Shown in pieces: positions 1-13,800 of a stretch of 60,000 nucleotides of DNA. Source of the DNA: Tubiluchus corallicola (taxonomy: Eukaryota > Priapulida > Priapulimorpha > Priapulimorphida > Tubiluchidae); contig JAQGDQ010000029.1 of NCBI GenBank assembly GCA_030141605.1, positions 739,501 through 799,500 of the forward strand, read 5' to 3'. The notes below the pieces were generated by a model. It was given only the letters and a program-made list of their open reading frames with translations. It was not told the DNA's origin and did no database searches. A program made the translations under genes and the position numbers. Within the stretch, counting starts at the first letter, position 1; each line of letters begins with the position of its first letter.

Positions 1-2086
1 ACTTGCTTTTTTGAAAGTTGTACCGACAGGCATAGCGGTATCCTATTTTGTTTGAGAATCTAATCTAAATTCTTTTACTTCTCTATGCCAATTTAAGTTA
101 GAGTTAGTTGCTCTTTTAGAAGTTGTCTTGCGAATGTACTGAAAATAATTAACTAGCAAGAAATACAATATAAAAACAACTTCGACTATTGAAAGGTAAA
201 AAGGGTAATTCATAATTCATTAGTAAGTTGTAACGGTGACTCGGCATTAATTAATCAGGTACAAATTTTTGATTTGTATTGAAATCATCGTAAGGCAAAT
301 TTCTGTCTGATGGTGACTTAAATCGAAAATTTCCACCCAAACTCACTGCATTGGATTTTGCATTAACTAACATTGGTTAACAGACCTAATAAATTATGAA
401 TTTAGTTGGAGTTGCGTTCTGTATTATTTGAAGATTTCGAGTAGTAGAGATTTTTATTGGCGAGAAGATTAGTCATTAATAACTCAAATCTTGTCCCCAG
501 AATCATAGCTCTTTTCACCACTCATAGCGGAATGAAAAAGGCATCGAAAAAGAGAAAAATATCTTGTAATAACGACGTTGCCCGTGAAATAGTTTCAAAT
601 ATATGTTAATGCTAATTAATTAACACACGTCCAAGGGCAAAATTTAAAGACTACTAAAATTGCTTTTGCTATAATAATTTCCGCACTTCGTGTCTAACCG
701 TGAATTCTAGCATCATTACGTCATTCGAACTTTAATATTGAATAGTTGGAACACGTTGTTGTTGCTTTAAATGTGTAAGCATGTAGTGTTGCGTTCAGTT
801 AATGTTATTATTAAATTAATATTATTAGTAGTGTATCACATGCATTAGTATTACATTAGCAGTATTATGCTGTCGGTCAATGTTGTAAATTGCATAACAT
901 CTAGGTGCAACTGTCTGAAAATAATGAGCGAACATAATAATTATTTATTGGGCATCTTTGTGCTCTTTGTTTCGTGTTGAGTCTCTCCGTAAAACTGTCA
1001 GAATGGTTGTAACCCGACGCACATGATTAAAGGCAACCTTTGTACCAAAATATGAGTCTACCTGAGTACATGGGCAGAGTCTACAAACTGCTGCAGTTAA
1101 GTGTACTTGATAATTCCAAGTTATTGGCATAGTGCGCCATTATAACGTCGTTGCGAAAATTTTATATTGGTACGTAATACGTGAAGTTATTTTTTACTGG
1201 CAACCGTTATTAAACTTTGGATTATATGGTGGTAATCGTATCACGACTCGCATGTAATGGTTTTCGACCTTGGGTAACATTTATCAATTATTGTTGAGTG
1301 ACTTTAGTAACTGAGCACTGTATTGTATAACGTAACATCTTTTATACAGTGTTCACGTAAACTATTATGTACTTTTGCACCATACGAGCTCAGTAGCAGG
1401 ACCTACCCCATGTTGATGGTTGTGACGGCACCGGAACCTATTACATTATCAAGGATCATCATCATTTTAATGAGACACTGGACTGGCAGAGGTATCTCAG
1501 CCACGTTTGGATGTGCAAACTATTTATTATTTATGAGACGCCCAGCGCTCATTGACAAGGCCTACTCAATGTAGACAGTTGAGGGGTGATCGGAACCTAT
1601 TACATTTTCAAGATTTTCATCTAATATAAGACACTGGAACCCGCTCTCAATTTCAATACAAAGTCATATGTTCTCGTTCTCGTAATATAGCGCAAAACTA
1701 CTTTGACCAGTAACTAATAAACGACGACACTAGATTTGCAGCTAATAAAAATTCCGAATTGTTGTAGTATTTTCGCAGCAATAAATAATGTCACTGTGAC
1801 TCTTAAAGCCATTTGTAGCTTTGTGTGTGTTTAGTATACATAAACTACTATGTAGATTATTAGTCAGAAACATTTATGCATTTGTACAGACAGCTGTTGT
1901 TCAGGTTCAAATTGTGTTAGTGAATGTTACACATAGTATTTAAATAGTCAAGTTCACGTGTTTTCTGACTGTAACATAAGCAGCGAAAGCAGTGTTTCGC
2001 TCTCGGTCTCCCCAAGTACTTGTACGGCAATAATTACTGATGCTTAACTTTTACAGGTTTACTTAAAGACAGATTATAACATAAAC
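1..2086. other. Upstream non-coding region
   Basis: AT-rich sequence without a convincing coding exon on either strand; the open frames here are short and low in complexity. A possible 3' splice site (ttttacag) near 2049-2056 precedes the MS4A-like gene. This suggests a 5' UTR exon there, with the promoter further upstream. No TATA box or other promoter element could be assigned with confidence. Confidence 0.4.
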
Positions 2087-2110
2087 ATGCCGGTTATACC
2101 TAGTGGTTAA
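2087..2110 (+). promoter_or_regulatory. Short upstream ORF ahead of the MS4A-like gene
   Basis: A seven-codon ORF (M-P-V-I-P-S-G-stop) ends 16 bases before the main ATG at 2127. If the transcript begins upstream of it, ribosomes would meet this start first and would have to reinitiate or leak past it. That is a plausible brake on translation, but whether it lies in the mRNA is inferred from its position only. Confidence 0.3.
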
Positions 2111-2126
2111 AACATCCTAGACAAAA

Positions 2127-2804
2127 ATGAGCTACACAATTGACAAGAATGGACGCTACCGCCATGACCCGACCTCCAGCAGTCATTCGGGATCGAACGC
2201 TTACAGGGAAGGGCTTCAACGGGAACTTTTCGAGATGTCCCAAGCAAGTGGCATTGACACGGAACAGAGTGCAGAGCCAACCACGGTCATGCCTCATGTC
2301 CCTACCTGTATAGTTTGTGTTTTGCACCTGGTGTTTGGACCTATCTTGATTGTAACAGACGCGTCCATATTTGTTGCTGATGTCGCCCAGCACTGGTATG
2401 ACATCACGGTCAATATCGGCGGTGTCATTGTTGGTATCGTGGCCATCATGTCTGCCATTTCTGGTTTCATTTCACTTCTGAACAGCGGAAAAGCAACGAC
2501 TAATGGGTTCTTTGTGATGATGAACATCATCATCATTGTCGCTTGCTGTTCAGTGATGATCATAGCCCCCTTGAACATCTGGAACCTTACAAAAGAAAGA
2601 GGCTACGCGCAGACGTGCATTAATAATGAGGGACAGGAAGACATTAATTGTCAGGAGATCGGTACACTGGTGTTAGTCACGTCCTACGTTGCCGTTGGTG
2701 TGGCAGTTCTAGAGACGATCGTTGCCATTTGGTCGGTGGTAATGGGAATGATAAAGACTTGGTGCAGTTCATGTTCTGAGATTTGCTGCAGTTGCTGTTC
2801 TTAG
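2127..2804 (+). CDS. Four-pass membrane protein, MS4A/CD20-like
   Basis: Single-exon ORF of 225 aa. The N-terminus (residues 1-58) is polar and Ser/Thr-rich. Four hydrophobic segments follow at about 60-82, 95-118, 127-149 and 180-206. The loop between segments 3 and 4 carries two cysteines (C164, C175) that could form a disulfide. The tail (about 213-225) is a dense cysteine cluster (C-S-S-C-S-E-I-C-C-S-C-C-S), typical of palmitoylated membrane proteins. The topology, the short first loop and the G-rich second helix resemble the MS4A/TMEM176 family: small tetraspanning plasma-membrane proteins that associate with receptors or modulate calcium entry. It lacks the tetraspanin CCG signature. 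The ATG at 2127 is chosen because a long frame follows it. The single-exon structure is unusual for MS4A genes, so a retrocopy or a different tetraspan family remains possible. Molecular function is not visible in the sequence. Confidence 0.65.
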   Translation: MSYTIDKNGRYRHDPTSSSHSGSNAYREGLQRELFEMSQASGIDTEQSAEPTTVMPHVPTCIVCVLHLVFGPILIVTDASIFVADVAQHWYDITVNIGGVIVGIVAIMSAISGFISLLNSGKATTNGFFVMMNIIIIVACCSVMIIAPLNIWNLTKERGYAQTCINNEGQEDINCQEIGTLVLVTSYVAVGVAVLETIVAIWSVVMGMIKTWCSSCSEICCSCCS

Positions 2805-5800
2805 CTTTGGTGTGCATCAAACCTTGCTTATAAAAAAAGCATGTTCTGTCCCTTCTGTAGGAATCTGTGTGAAATAGTTTTCACATTCATATTTTACAAG
2901 GAGCCCTGTGCACCACAATGATCCATCTCAGATGATTTAGCAGGAATAGCTCGAGTACTATGATAGCATAACCAGAAAATATTAAATACTCTGCAGTAAG
3001 GCACAAGGCATACAAAACCCTGACAAGTGTCACATGTTTAATTATAATGTTTCCATTATGCTGGACTAATGATCGCGTTTAGCCATGCGACTGTATCTTT
3101 AGTACCAGAAGGGAGCTACTTTTTATCACTTAAATCTAAATTGAAAAATTTATTGTTGTATGTTGAAGTTAGCTGTCATCACATATTTATTATCAAGTAA
3201 TCTGAGTTTCAGCATTTCAATTGTAATTGTGTTTTGTCAAAACAGAACTGTTTTAAGGACAACCATTATACGAACTATAACCAATATCGAGTGCGTATAA
3301 TAGACAGGAACGGATCAGATCAATACTCACTAAATATGAAAATTAATATATTTTAAAAGAAAGTACGTCCTTGAGAAAACGCACGATTCAATACGTATTG
3401 AAAACTAAGCTCTCCATCAAGAAATTAATTATTATTCTTCACTGTTTTCTTTTCTGTGTTCAGTAGTATATGTGTAGATGTTTGTGTCTGGTCATTTGTA
3501 AGCTTTAATCTCCACCTGACCACAAAGAAACAACGCTACACGGATATGGGATGCAAACTGAGTGGTGTTTCAAATGACCAAATGTAAAATGTAATTTTTG
3601 GACAGCAAGCAGGGCCCGGATCATGGCCTTTTGCGGCCCCTAGGCTAATGGAATTAGCTAATGGAACGGGATGGATGGAGCCATCCTCTAACTTGCCCCC
3701 ATCCGTCTTGTATATTTTTGACCCGTGATAATAGTTGTTATCTTTTAGCGACATTTACATAGCTTGAAGTAAACTTATTGCAAATTCTTTAAATAAACTA
3801 GAACAGCTATTTTTTGTTTGTCAATAAAAATATTCTTTAAGGAATACCACTGCTTTACTATTTAGTGCCAACCAGATTAGCACATAATTATTATTTCAAC
3901 ACAAAAAACTGATTTTTACCAAATGTTAACAGTTTGAGGTTCCCTAAACTACAGCCTATACTAGCCTATAGAATAATCCATTCTTGGCCATACTACACTT
4001 AGAAATACAGTTAATGTATAAAATAGTTCATTATTTCATTTACACACAGTATTTTATAATTGTAATAATAATAAGAAGAAGAAGAAGAAGAACAACAACA
4101 ACAACAATAATATTAATAATAATCGTAGCATTGCGGTGCTATGCTGCAGCAGAACAAAACAAATCTTTTTGTATTTTTGTATACAGATTTTTCAATATTT
4201 GCATCCCTAGTGGCTTGTAAATGGTTATCAGTGTTTAGAAGACACAAATGCCCTCAAAGCTTTGCGCTACATACCCAGCATTACAGAACTAGACACTGAC
4301 TAATTATTTTTTTTAATTGCTGACTCAGTTAACTTTACCTGTACGGGACTAATTAATTATCTAGCTTACTGTTTGATCCTGACACAAATGATGGTAATGA
4401 AGCTCTCAAGCAAATAAGTAACGAAGTAACAAAGAACGAATCAGTTTAAAATGGAAAATTGTAATGCAGACTTTATGATTTTAAAATATAAAAAGTATAA
4501 AAATAAAAGTAAAAGAAATCTTAATGTACCGCAGAGTAAACAAAGTTAAATAGAGCCCCCATTGATTAATGGTTTTACCAAATTATTTTAAATGTTAAGT
4601 TGAGTTTCTGAAGATTCCTGAGGAGCTTCAAAAAAAGTTTGGCATGAAATTCAGTGACACCAGGTGCGCATCAATTCTACTTTGTGGAAATAATACTAAT
4701 ATTTCTGGTATAATTCAGCGATATATTTATGTAAATAACAACTAAAATATGTAATTGCAATACTATGCACTAGCAATTGTTACCCGCTCTGATGGATGGA
4801 TGTATGCATACATAGATGAATGAATTGATGGAAGGATGAATAGATGCAAACAGAGTCTTCACTTTGCCCCATCACGGTTTGAAGCAAATTGCAAATAAGA
4901 ATCAAGAAAAATCAATCAGGAATCAGTGTGACGGTCGCTGTGGACAGCGGACAGACCGAAATTCTGTCAGCGCGTCCCACTCTCGAGAAGTCACTGGCAA
5001 AAAAGCGTGGCGTGCTCGAGGCGATGAATGTGTGCTGTGCAGGACTTATAATTATTCATTTATAGCATACTGTATAAAGTTTCAACCTAGCATATTTTTA
5101 AGAAATTCTAGACTGTTCGTGGAGCTTCCTAACTTGCAGATGTGCAAAATGACTTGAAAATGTGCGATAAGTGCTGTGTTGCAGGCTGTGCTGCAAATTG
5201 ATTATGGTGTCTTATTTTAGTTTTTGCACTGTGTACAATGACTATAATGTAGTATGTGGTGTAATGTAATGTAGTGATGTAGCCCTCACTGAGCGCTGTA
5301 TGTTATCAGTTTTACGAAAAAAAATTTATGATCCACATGTAAATGTAAAGACAAACATAATCAGCCAGGAAAAATTCGTAACATTTGCTCTTATTCATTG
5401 CAGTATGAAACATTGATCCTACTGTTTCTTCCACATAGACTGGATAATTTCTAAGAGTCGAAGTGAAAAGCAGACAGCAAACCTACATTTAACGAAGCCA
5501 GTTGCATTTCACTGTATTACAAATTTAACTATTTTATAAAATGCAAATTAAAGCGGAGCTTCCGTATAAACAACAGTACTTGTACTAAACTGTAAACGAA
5601 GTATAAAGGTGCAAAACAAGTTTATTACAATATTCGTACAGTCCATGTTGTTGTTTAGTTGAATTGTTTTACTAGTTCATTATGCTAAATCGAAGCTGAT
5701 TCATAAAAACCTAGCTGTGGCGTCTCAGAGAATGCATGTTTAAGCTGGCTTTGACTTACATTGTGGGTTTTTACTTATCTTCTCTGTGGCTATGTTTGAT

Positions 5801-6808
5801 GTTCTAAATTTCTTTCACTCTACTGACACAAGATGGTTAGTATATAGGTGATTATGTGTGCTTCAGTTAGGTAACATTATTATTTGTACTTGAAGGAAAA
5901 CCGGATGATTGTGTAAACATTAGTTCAGAATAAAGAATGCTCTAAAATATTGAAAACTACAATAGCTTTTTTTTAAAATCAAAGCTTAGATTACACAATA
6001 ATTACCTCAGATACTCATATTTCGTTAAACTTTCAAAACTACACGCGGCTCAGTGAATCTACTAAGATTGGCAGCAACGCGTTGTTGTCACAATGGCTAA
6101 TAAATAGAAGGCAGTACCGTGATAAGCATGATCATGAACTGCAGTGTTAGTTTCTGACATCATATGATATAAAGCCCATTTTTTCGTGACATCATGCGTA
6201 TAAGCAGTACGATAACACTTATGCAAATGTGCTTGACGCGCAAGGGAAGACGCCTGCCATTGCACAAACTATGGTTAGTTTCTGATGTAAGCAGTAGCTG
6301 TGTTCGGTTGCTGTTAAGTAACTTTCCAAGCTAATTATTCAAATATAAGGAACAATTGTTAACTTTTATAGGCAAGAAAATGTATATTTTGGACAGTAAA
6401 TTAAAATGAGATTCAGTCTGAACAGTCATCCGGTCTTCCTTTAATAATCTTTGACTGCAAAATAATCCACACCGTGTTGAATATATGACATTACTAATAT
6501 ATGTTATTGCAAAAGCATGCTTACTTGTCAAAACAACTGTGAGAGAAGCTTGCTTTCAAAAAAGACATTGGAGTTGCATATTGCATACTGCTTAATCAGT
6601 GACTGTCAGGTCATAAGTTAGGTCTACTGGTGTGTAAAGTTGTGTAGAACGTTAGAGCAAGGTTCTGGTCTGAGCCTTTGAAGTTTTAATAGCGGCAGTG
6701 TTGTCTTTTCAAATTTATTCTCTTAATTATATTGTTCATCAGTCAGCTATTTATGTATAAAATTAGTTGCATTATTTGTTTCTAATTTAAAGGTATTAAA
6801 CATCTATA
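2805..6808. other. 3' UTR and intergenic region between MS4A-like gene and Rabenosyn
   Basis: No conserved coding exon found. Candidate AATAAA polyadenylation signals lie at 3792-3797 and near 3822, about 1 kb after the stop. A compound triplet array lies at about 4066-4126 and a degenerate GATG-type tract at about 4790-4855. A patch near 4925-5035 is richer in GC and CpG than its surroundings and contains an open frame (4864-5157) with no recognisable domain. The bases before 6809 (tttctaatttaaag) could be the 3' splice site of a Rabenosyn 5' UTR intron. Confidence 0.4.
4066..4126. repeat. Compound trinucleotide microsatellite (AAT-AAG-AAC-AAT)
   Basis: Successive runs of AAT, AAG, AAC and AAT triplets with no spacer between them. 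Each run differs from the next by a single base per unit. The short open frame over it (runs of Arg and Thr) is a product of the repeat, not a gene. Confidence 0.85.
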
Positions 6809-9800
6809 ATGGCTGAAGCAGAAGTTCGAGAAGGGTTCCTGTGCCCAATTTGTATGAATGATCTTGGCTCAGTGGATCAATTGCAAACTCACTTTGAACA
6901 GTTGCACAATACGGAGGAGGATAGTGCTGTGTTCCAACAGTTAAAAGGTACCGGTTAAGACATCAACTACTTTTTAAGTTCATATAGCAAAAACTAATGC
7001 CTAATAAGAGCATCTCGAGTTACTGTATGATTCTTTGACAAGTATCTAATTATTTACCAATGGGCAAACCTTGCTTGGCTGAATCTGGAGCGGTGTTTAG
7101 CAACCCCAGAAAGGTACAGCTTCAGTAGCTTGCCTCAGTCACTCATAAACCAAATAGCTCTTGTTAGTTTAGTGAACTCTTCTGGAGACTCCCAAGTTTT
7201 TAATGCAGCGTGTGAAAATAATTCTGTTTATCAGAAAGGATGGATTACCTTTGCCTTTTGGCTTTCAATAGGGTAAAAACCTATCCAATAAAGGCACTTA
7301 CCGAAAGTTTTTGCCTTATTACAACTAATGTATGCTTCTATGTATACTTTGGCTTTCTGCAAAATGAGTTGCGCTATATTTCTTAATGTAGATAAATGTG
7401 GATGTATTGGAACCTAGTTCATCATCAAGGCAAATTATGTTGGAAATCTCTCAATGTGGTAGTATCCTACTATGCCTAGGGCATAGTGGTAGAGTTTCCT
7501 CTTGATTACTCATCCATTTACTAACGAGCTTTGGGATTATTTAACTTCAGCCACTATACATGTGCCATGACTTATTCTGCTACTCCCTTGTGTTTTTAAA
7601 TACTGATTGTAAGTTGTGTGTGTTGTATTTCAGGTTTATTTGGCAAGGCAAAACAAAGAATCTTAAAGAAGGAGCTGGATATAGAATTTGAGGGTGAAGC
7701 CTTCACAACTGCATCTTCGCCTGGCAAAGCATTCGCATATAACAGTCGGTATTTGTGGGAGCCTCAGGAAATTGGTAAGTTATATATGAAGACATTTATA
7801 TTAGTAGTTAGCTGTGACATGTAGGTTAAGATAAGTGAAAATTTGACACACGTGTTATAATATTGTTTAGGAGTTGCAGACTAACTCGTGTGCCAGACAA
7901 GGCTTCACTAGAAGAAATTTTCATTAGTTGTATTTTACGTGTTTTATATAAGTTAAACCATAATTAATGAGAATTTCCTTCGTATTTCCAGTGTGCTTAT
8001 TATCTGATATCATAACTTTCACTAAAATGTTTGACGGAACTCTAATATTAGTGTAAAATTTTTTGTCATAGTGATTTTTGTAAAGTCTACGACTGTTGTG
8101 TGGTACACTTATCATTGTCATTGTTAATTTGTCATTAACAATGATAATATTACAGATGAGTCATTGAAATGACTAAACCAGCTGAGGTATGTATTTATTC
8201 TAATTGTCAACTTCAGCCAATGGAGTAAATAGCTACTTTGCTTCACATTTTCGCACATTGCAAATCGAAAATCAGCATTCGACGAATGAGCAAAGCTTGT
8301 GAGTTGTTACTCGACCGGAGTCTGCTCGTTATCATTGAAATTCCTATAAATCCATGATGAACTACTAAGCTGTGAGAGGTGTCTCAGCCACATTCTCGTG
8401 TACTATATGACCTCCTCCAGTTCCTCTACAAGGTAGACAACCAAAATTAGTGTGGCGAATGATACCTCTCAGATCAAGTATTTAACGAAGATTGTCATGA
8501 GTAATTTGCTGAAGCTTGCATACAAGACTACTCGACGATGAACAGTGCCATGAAGGTGGGAAGTATGACATATGATACCCCCAACCCAGAAACATTTGAC
8601 ATGGTACACCATTCATGTATTTACACCTGGCTGGGCATTGCTTAGTCTTAGTCGTTTAGCTTTTTACTGGTAAACTCATGACTTAGCTACTTCTCTTGCT
8701 AACTACCTTTATGTTAGCAATCGGGAACCAGTAGTCTATTTGTTTGCAAAAGATAAGTAATTAGAACTTTTGTTACGGCAAGAATAATGTGTAAAATAAA
8801 ATAATGAACTGCAAAAAATTTTCTGTACTGCAGGTGCAATAACCAATCACACAGGCATGTTCAAACAACTTCGTGACTCTAGAGTTGACCGTTTTGTTGT
8901 GGAAACCAACAAACTTATTCTTCGACTTGACAAGTTGATAGGGGCTGATGTTCCAAAAGATAGTACAAAAAGGAAAAGTATGTTTGTTTAACTGGTTTGA
9001 CAAAAAAGGGTTGTAGTTAGCAGTACAAAATACAGTTGGTTACATTCTGCTAATTTTCCCACTTGATATTAAATCGTGATCAAAATTTTTGAGGTCCAGT
9101 TCTTTGCTTTCATCATGTTTTTAGGTGCTGCAACAATTAGTCGGAATTTTACTTAAATAAATCTTTTGTTGTTATTTTGAAATATTTAAATTATATGAGA
9201 AAGACTTCTTGTTTGTTTCAGTTTTTGAAAAAAGCATTGTTCCATGGGTACCGGACAGTGATATACAGCACTGCTTGATTTGTGGTGCATCATTCAACTT
9301 AGCAACACGCCGTCATCACTGCAGACTGTGTGGTGGGATCATGTGTTCAAATTGTTCTGTTTATCTTCCTTTTCCTTATGCTAGTATGTACTTAAAATTG
9401 TGTATTCAAGTTCATTGTCTTAATTGTTTTGTTATCCATAGTAAATTTATTTTGGCCATTTTCAAGAGCCTTTTTTTCAAAGTACCTGTAATGCTTCCTA
9501 AATATTGTTACTCTGAAAATGTTAAATCCACACACCACTTAGCTGATTTGCATAATCTGCTCACACTTTCATAATCCTTAAGTGTTAGAAAGGAGTTAAA
9601 AATACTGATAAATGTTTCTTTCGTTGAGTAATTTGTATCAGTTAGTTTAACTTTTTCATGTCACTGCAAACTTTGAAAAAATAGATAAAATATGAACAGT
9701 TACCCTTATGTTAACTGCAATTTGTTTTGAAAATCTCACACATTAGTTTAGTTTCTGGAAGTTCTACCTCTGTCTTGACAAATTCGGCAAGTTAATTAAT

Positions 9801-10808
9801 GTGTCTGATATAAGTTGTTATAAAATTGTGTTGTAAGTTATTACACTCATAGGTGTTGGGTAGCAAGTCTATTGACAGTTTATTATAGTTCATTAGCAAA
9901 CTTATCTCCATTACCGATATTCAAGTTGGTTTTTTTTGTTTGTAGGAAAGTTGACAAACCCAACGTTTTTGCTAGAGTGTCATCAACAGCAGTCACTGAG
10001 CTTACCTCGCAGCGGCAGCTCTGATAGTCTTAATTCCATGATGAATGCTGAGGGGGAGCCACACATCCGCATTTGCTTAGAGTGCAAGAAGCTGTTAGAT
10101 CGAAGGGATGATCAAATAGAGCAGCGCATGTACAAACCCATCATTCAACAATTTTACGAGCGAATGAAGGCGGCCATGGAGGAGGTGGAAAAAACACTAC
10201 CAGAATTTACCAGAATGGCTGACTCTCTAGATGCTGGTGAGATAACATATGAACTAGCTGATGCGCAGAAAGTTAGAATGCGGCTTGTGAAATTGTTCGA
10301 AACCATTGACCTTATTAGCAAAAAAATTGAACAGTTAAACGTAAATGATGAAACTCCGCCACAACCGAGGCACCTTCGGTTGCAGAAATCGGTGCGGCTG
10401 CACGCTAGTGCTTTTTTACAGGAGAACATGCGTGGACTCGCCAACCTGCCATCTGAAGAGCAGCTAAAAATCAAGAGAGAGAAACGCAAGCAGGAAATAC
10501 AGAGCCGAATTGCTGCCGAAAAACGAGCAGCGCTCGAGGCTCTCGTAGAAGCACAGCGACGGAAAATTGTCGCCGAAGACACGGAAGTTCATAATTCATC
10601 TCCAACAGAAATTCCAGGCTGGATGCCAACGACTGTGATTCCCAACGATAAACTTGATCCCATGGTGCAGCAGATTAACATAATACGGGATTATATTAAA
10701 AAAGCTAGGCAGGCAAAAAAGTTTGACGAAGTGAAGATGCTGGAGGCAAATTTGAAGGAACTTCAGTTAGAGTATAAACAACAGCTGAGAGAGAAAAGTC
10801 CTAGTTGA
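6809..10808 (+). CDS. RBSN: Rabenosyn-5 (FYVE-finger Rab effector), five coding exons
   Basis: Exons 6809-6947, 7634-7774, 8834-8977, 9222-9383 and 9946-10808 give 482 aa with consistent GT-AG junctions. All four introns are phase 1. Residues 12-33 form the N-terminal C2H2 finger (C12, C15, H28, H33). Residues 150-153 are the FYVE WxxD motif and 171-179 the basic R-R-H-H-C-R motif that binds phosphatidylinositol 3-phosphate. The eight zinc ligands are C159, C162, C175, C178, C183, C186, C239 and C242, the last pair after a Ser-rich insert, as in Rabenosyn. A charged coiled coil spans about 366-408, and residues 433-482 match the family's Rab-binding helical hairpin. In animals the protein links Rab4/Rab5 endosomes to VPS45 and recycling. 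The protein stops after this first Rab-binding hairpin: the long vertebrate tail with NPF motifs and a second Rab5-binding hairpin is absent. The ATG opens the conserved E-V-R-E-G-F-L-C-P block, which supports this start. Confidence 0.93.
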
Positions 10809-13800
10809 TCATTGTTTGTGCCTACAAAAAGGAAAATAGCAAGAATGAGCTTTGGCACTTTAGATACACTTTTGTTGTATTTGGACTAGTGTTGTGCTGA
10901 ATAGTCCTAAATAGTTATGTGTCCCTATGCACATTTTTTTCAGTGGCTGCCTGGGAAATTAACGGTGGCGGCTCCTCACTGGGTAGTTAGATCTGGTAGT
11001 GATGGTGGGCTGAATCAGTTACAAATATTCATCCACAGCTAAGCTAAATGACCTTGAGGCTTCAGTGCATAATACAAATGGGGAACTCTTCGTGTAATCT
11101 GTTTTCTGCTGAATCAACTAATAACGTAATAATAGTATCTAACTGAGATGTGCTAAAATTTGGAAGTTAGTATTATCTTTTAGTGCATTGGTACAATAAC
11201 CAAATTAATTACTAGGCTATAATTGTGAATAGTAGGACAGGCAAGATCAAATTTTGTGTCTTATAAAATCATAATTTTAGTGGACACCAGTTTAGTACGT
11301 TATACATGACAAGGATATTCAATTTATGAGTGAGTGTGCAATGCTACTTAAGTTACATACATTGTTTTTTGTTATAACAAAAAAGTTATTAACTGTTTTA
11401 GCTGGATGTGTAACATTCATGAGTAGGTCTATAGTTTACACTAAGTGAGTGTTAGTACTACGACTGCGAACGTTAGAGAAATCGTATACGGAATTTTATA
11501 CAACTGGCCTGTTGAATTCATGCGGTCACACAGCAACATTTACCTGGAAAATTTTGAAGTTATAGACAAAAAACTTGCTCAAAAGCAATGAATTTTAGCT
11601 AATAACTTTTTCTTTTCATCAGTGAAGTCAGAACGGCGAATGCCATTTATCATACATCGGCGGAGCGACGCCATTGATTCTTTCTATAAGTGAGCAAAGT
11701 GAAGTACATCAAATATTAAAAGAGTGAATGCTGGCAGTATTATACAAATTCCAGGTGGCAGAAGTTCAATTCGGCACAACTCTGGTTTGCATGTAAGTTG
11801 ATAAAAGTGTAAGTGCTGTATTTGATTATACGGCTTCATTTGGTTCCATGGCTAGTTAAAAAGAGCTGTTGCAAGTTTATCGATAAGTGTTCATGATTAT
11901 GATTACTTCAAAATTGTAGTAAGTCTGTGTTGTAATCGAGTGCTGTCGCACAATCACATTTCTCACTATCTGTTATTAATGGTTATTTTAAAAGCTTCCA
12001 GAAAGTTTCAGATAAGTATTCAAGTTTTACTTTTTGCAGACACCTTTTTAAGCTGAACCCATGGTATTACTTATTTATGGTGAATTCTTGAACTTCTACA
12101 TTTTCTTATTGATTGGTGTAAGGAATTTATAGTGAAAATAGTTAAGTATGTTAAAAGATGTACATGATTCTAGCACAGTGAGTTGTATTTATATGATTGA
12201 CTTCATTTGTTTCGTTTTGTTATTTGGTTGAAAGTTTAGCCTATACTCAAAACCATTAATATTTAATTTATATGTTAGTGTAGAGGGTTGCTTTTTTTTC
12301 TTCAAACTAGTTTGTCAGTTTTAGTTTGACAAACTACCTTGATCATATAAACAGCAAAACTGACAAATTTTAGTTCGATAGACCATATTGAATTCATCAA
12401 ACAAAAACTGACAAACTGAAACTCAACAATTAATGGCGTCGCATGCTTCTTACATCATATCAAGTGTTTATTTTTGCATGGTGGTCAGGGAATTTTGTCG
12501 TTATTAATCCAGCAAGTGGAACAAATATACGACAGCCAGCATTGTTGGATGTTGTCTGGTACTGGAACTTGGAGGGTAGAAACAGTGGTAATACTGTACT
12601 AAGAAGATTTTGATTTTACTTTCAAAAAGAAAATTCTAATTTTGCTGTATTGCTTTCTGCCAATCAAGCAAATAAATTGTGACAGTAATGTAGGTGTGTT
12701 ATACAGGCGTTAGTTAATTAAATTAAACTGCAACTAAGTTTTAAGTTAAAATGCAATAAACAGTCAAACACTGCAGGTGTGAAAAACACTGCGAAAAGTC
12801 AATTGACACCTCAATGTTCAAATCTTTGACTATCAGGCTGTAACTGCCTCTTTCAATTCTTTGCTGTAGCTATTGGCTGTTGCTGTAGCATATTGGCACC
12901 ATAATTTGACAGTGACACCTCTTGCTGAATAGTTATTACCAACGTTTGATGGCGTAAAGTATGATGTTTAAACGTGAGACAGTTTTTAGATTGACAGTTT
13001 CTGTTTGTCAGTTTATAAGTGCTCGTGTAAACAGACCATGACTGTTATTTGAAATTCCTGTACGCCAACGCGATCCATTAATCTATTTAATTCTATTGTT
13101 TTCTCTGATATAACTAATTAACTACCGCACCTGTTGTGATGCAGTAATCTGAGGCTTTGCGTTTTTTAAATACCATGCTTTCCGAACACCTATTTATACT
13201 TTGTCTATAAATTTCGATTTCTGCATTTTGTTAGACAATGTATTCTTATGCCGGTACTAGAAAATGGGAGCACTAGAAACTGGTACTTATGTGCTAGGTT
13301 ATAACTTACTTGTATACTGCAGTGTATTCTGATGTTAAAAATTATGAGAATTACAGTAAATGTAGATGTGTATTAACCGCTGTAATTAGCCACAGGAATA
13401 TGCACAAACATTTCCAGCATGAATTTTACAGTTTATACTATCGCAACAAATTCATGTTTTTGCATCTTCTAGCAATTCCACATTACAGGACGTTATGTGT
13501 ATCATTATCTCTATGTAGTATCAATTGAACTGTGTAGTTTTTCTACGTGTCACTTCAATAGACATATCTTTTTAAGTACTTTTTAAAAAATGCCTCAGGT
13601 GCTGCATAGCTATAAATGCTACAATAAAATATGGTGTACTATACTATGCAAAAAGGCCAAAACTACCCACTGTTATGCTCCACCAATTCATCTCGATTAT
13701 TGTACTAAGAATGTTCTGCCATCCATTGGCAGAAAAAAAGAAAGCAATCATATGCTGATGCAGTTTTAAACTACCACTTATGCCTCCACCCTTTTGTAAC

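Noticed and set aside
9222-9574. Longer 121-codon open frame running past the Rabenosyn FYVE exon
   Set aside because: The frame after 9383 is intron read-through: a GTATGT donor follows the FYVE half-domain, and the missing zinc ligands appear in frame in the exon at 9946.
10154-10582. 142-codon minus-strand frame opposite the last Rabenosyn exon
   Set aside because: It is the antisense shadow of the conserved coiled-coil coding region and has no independent domain.
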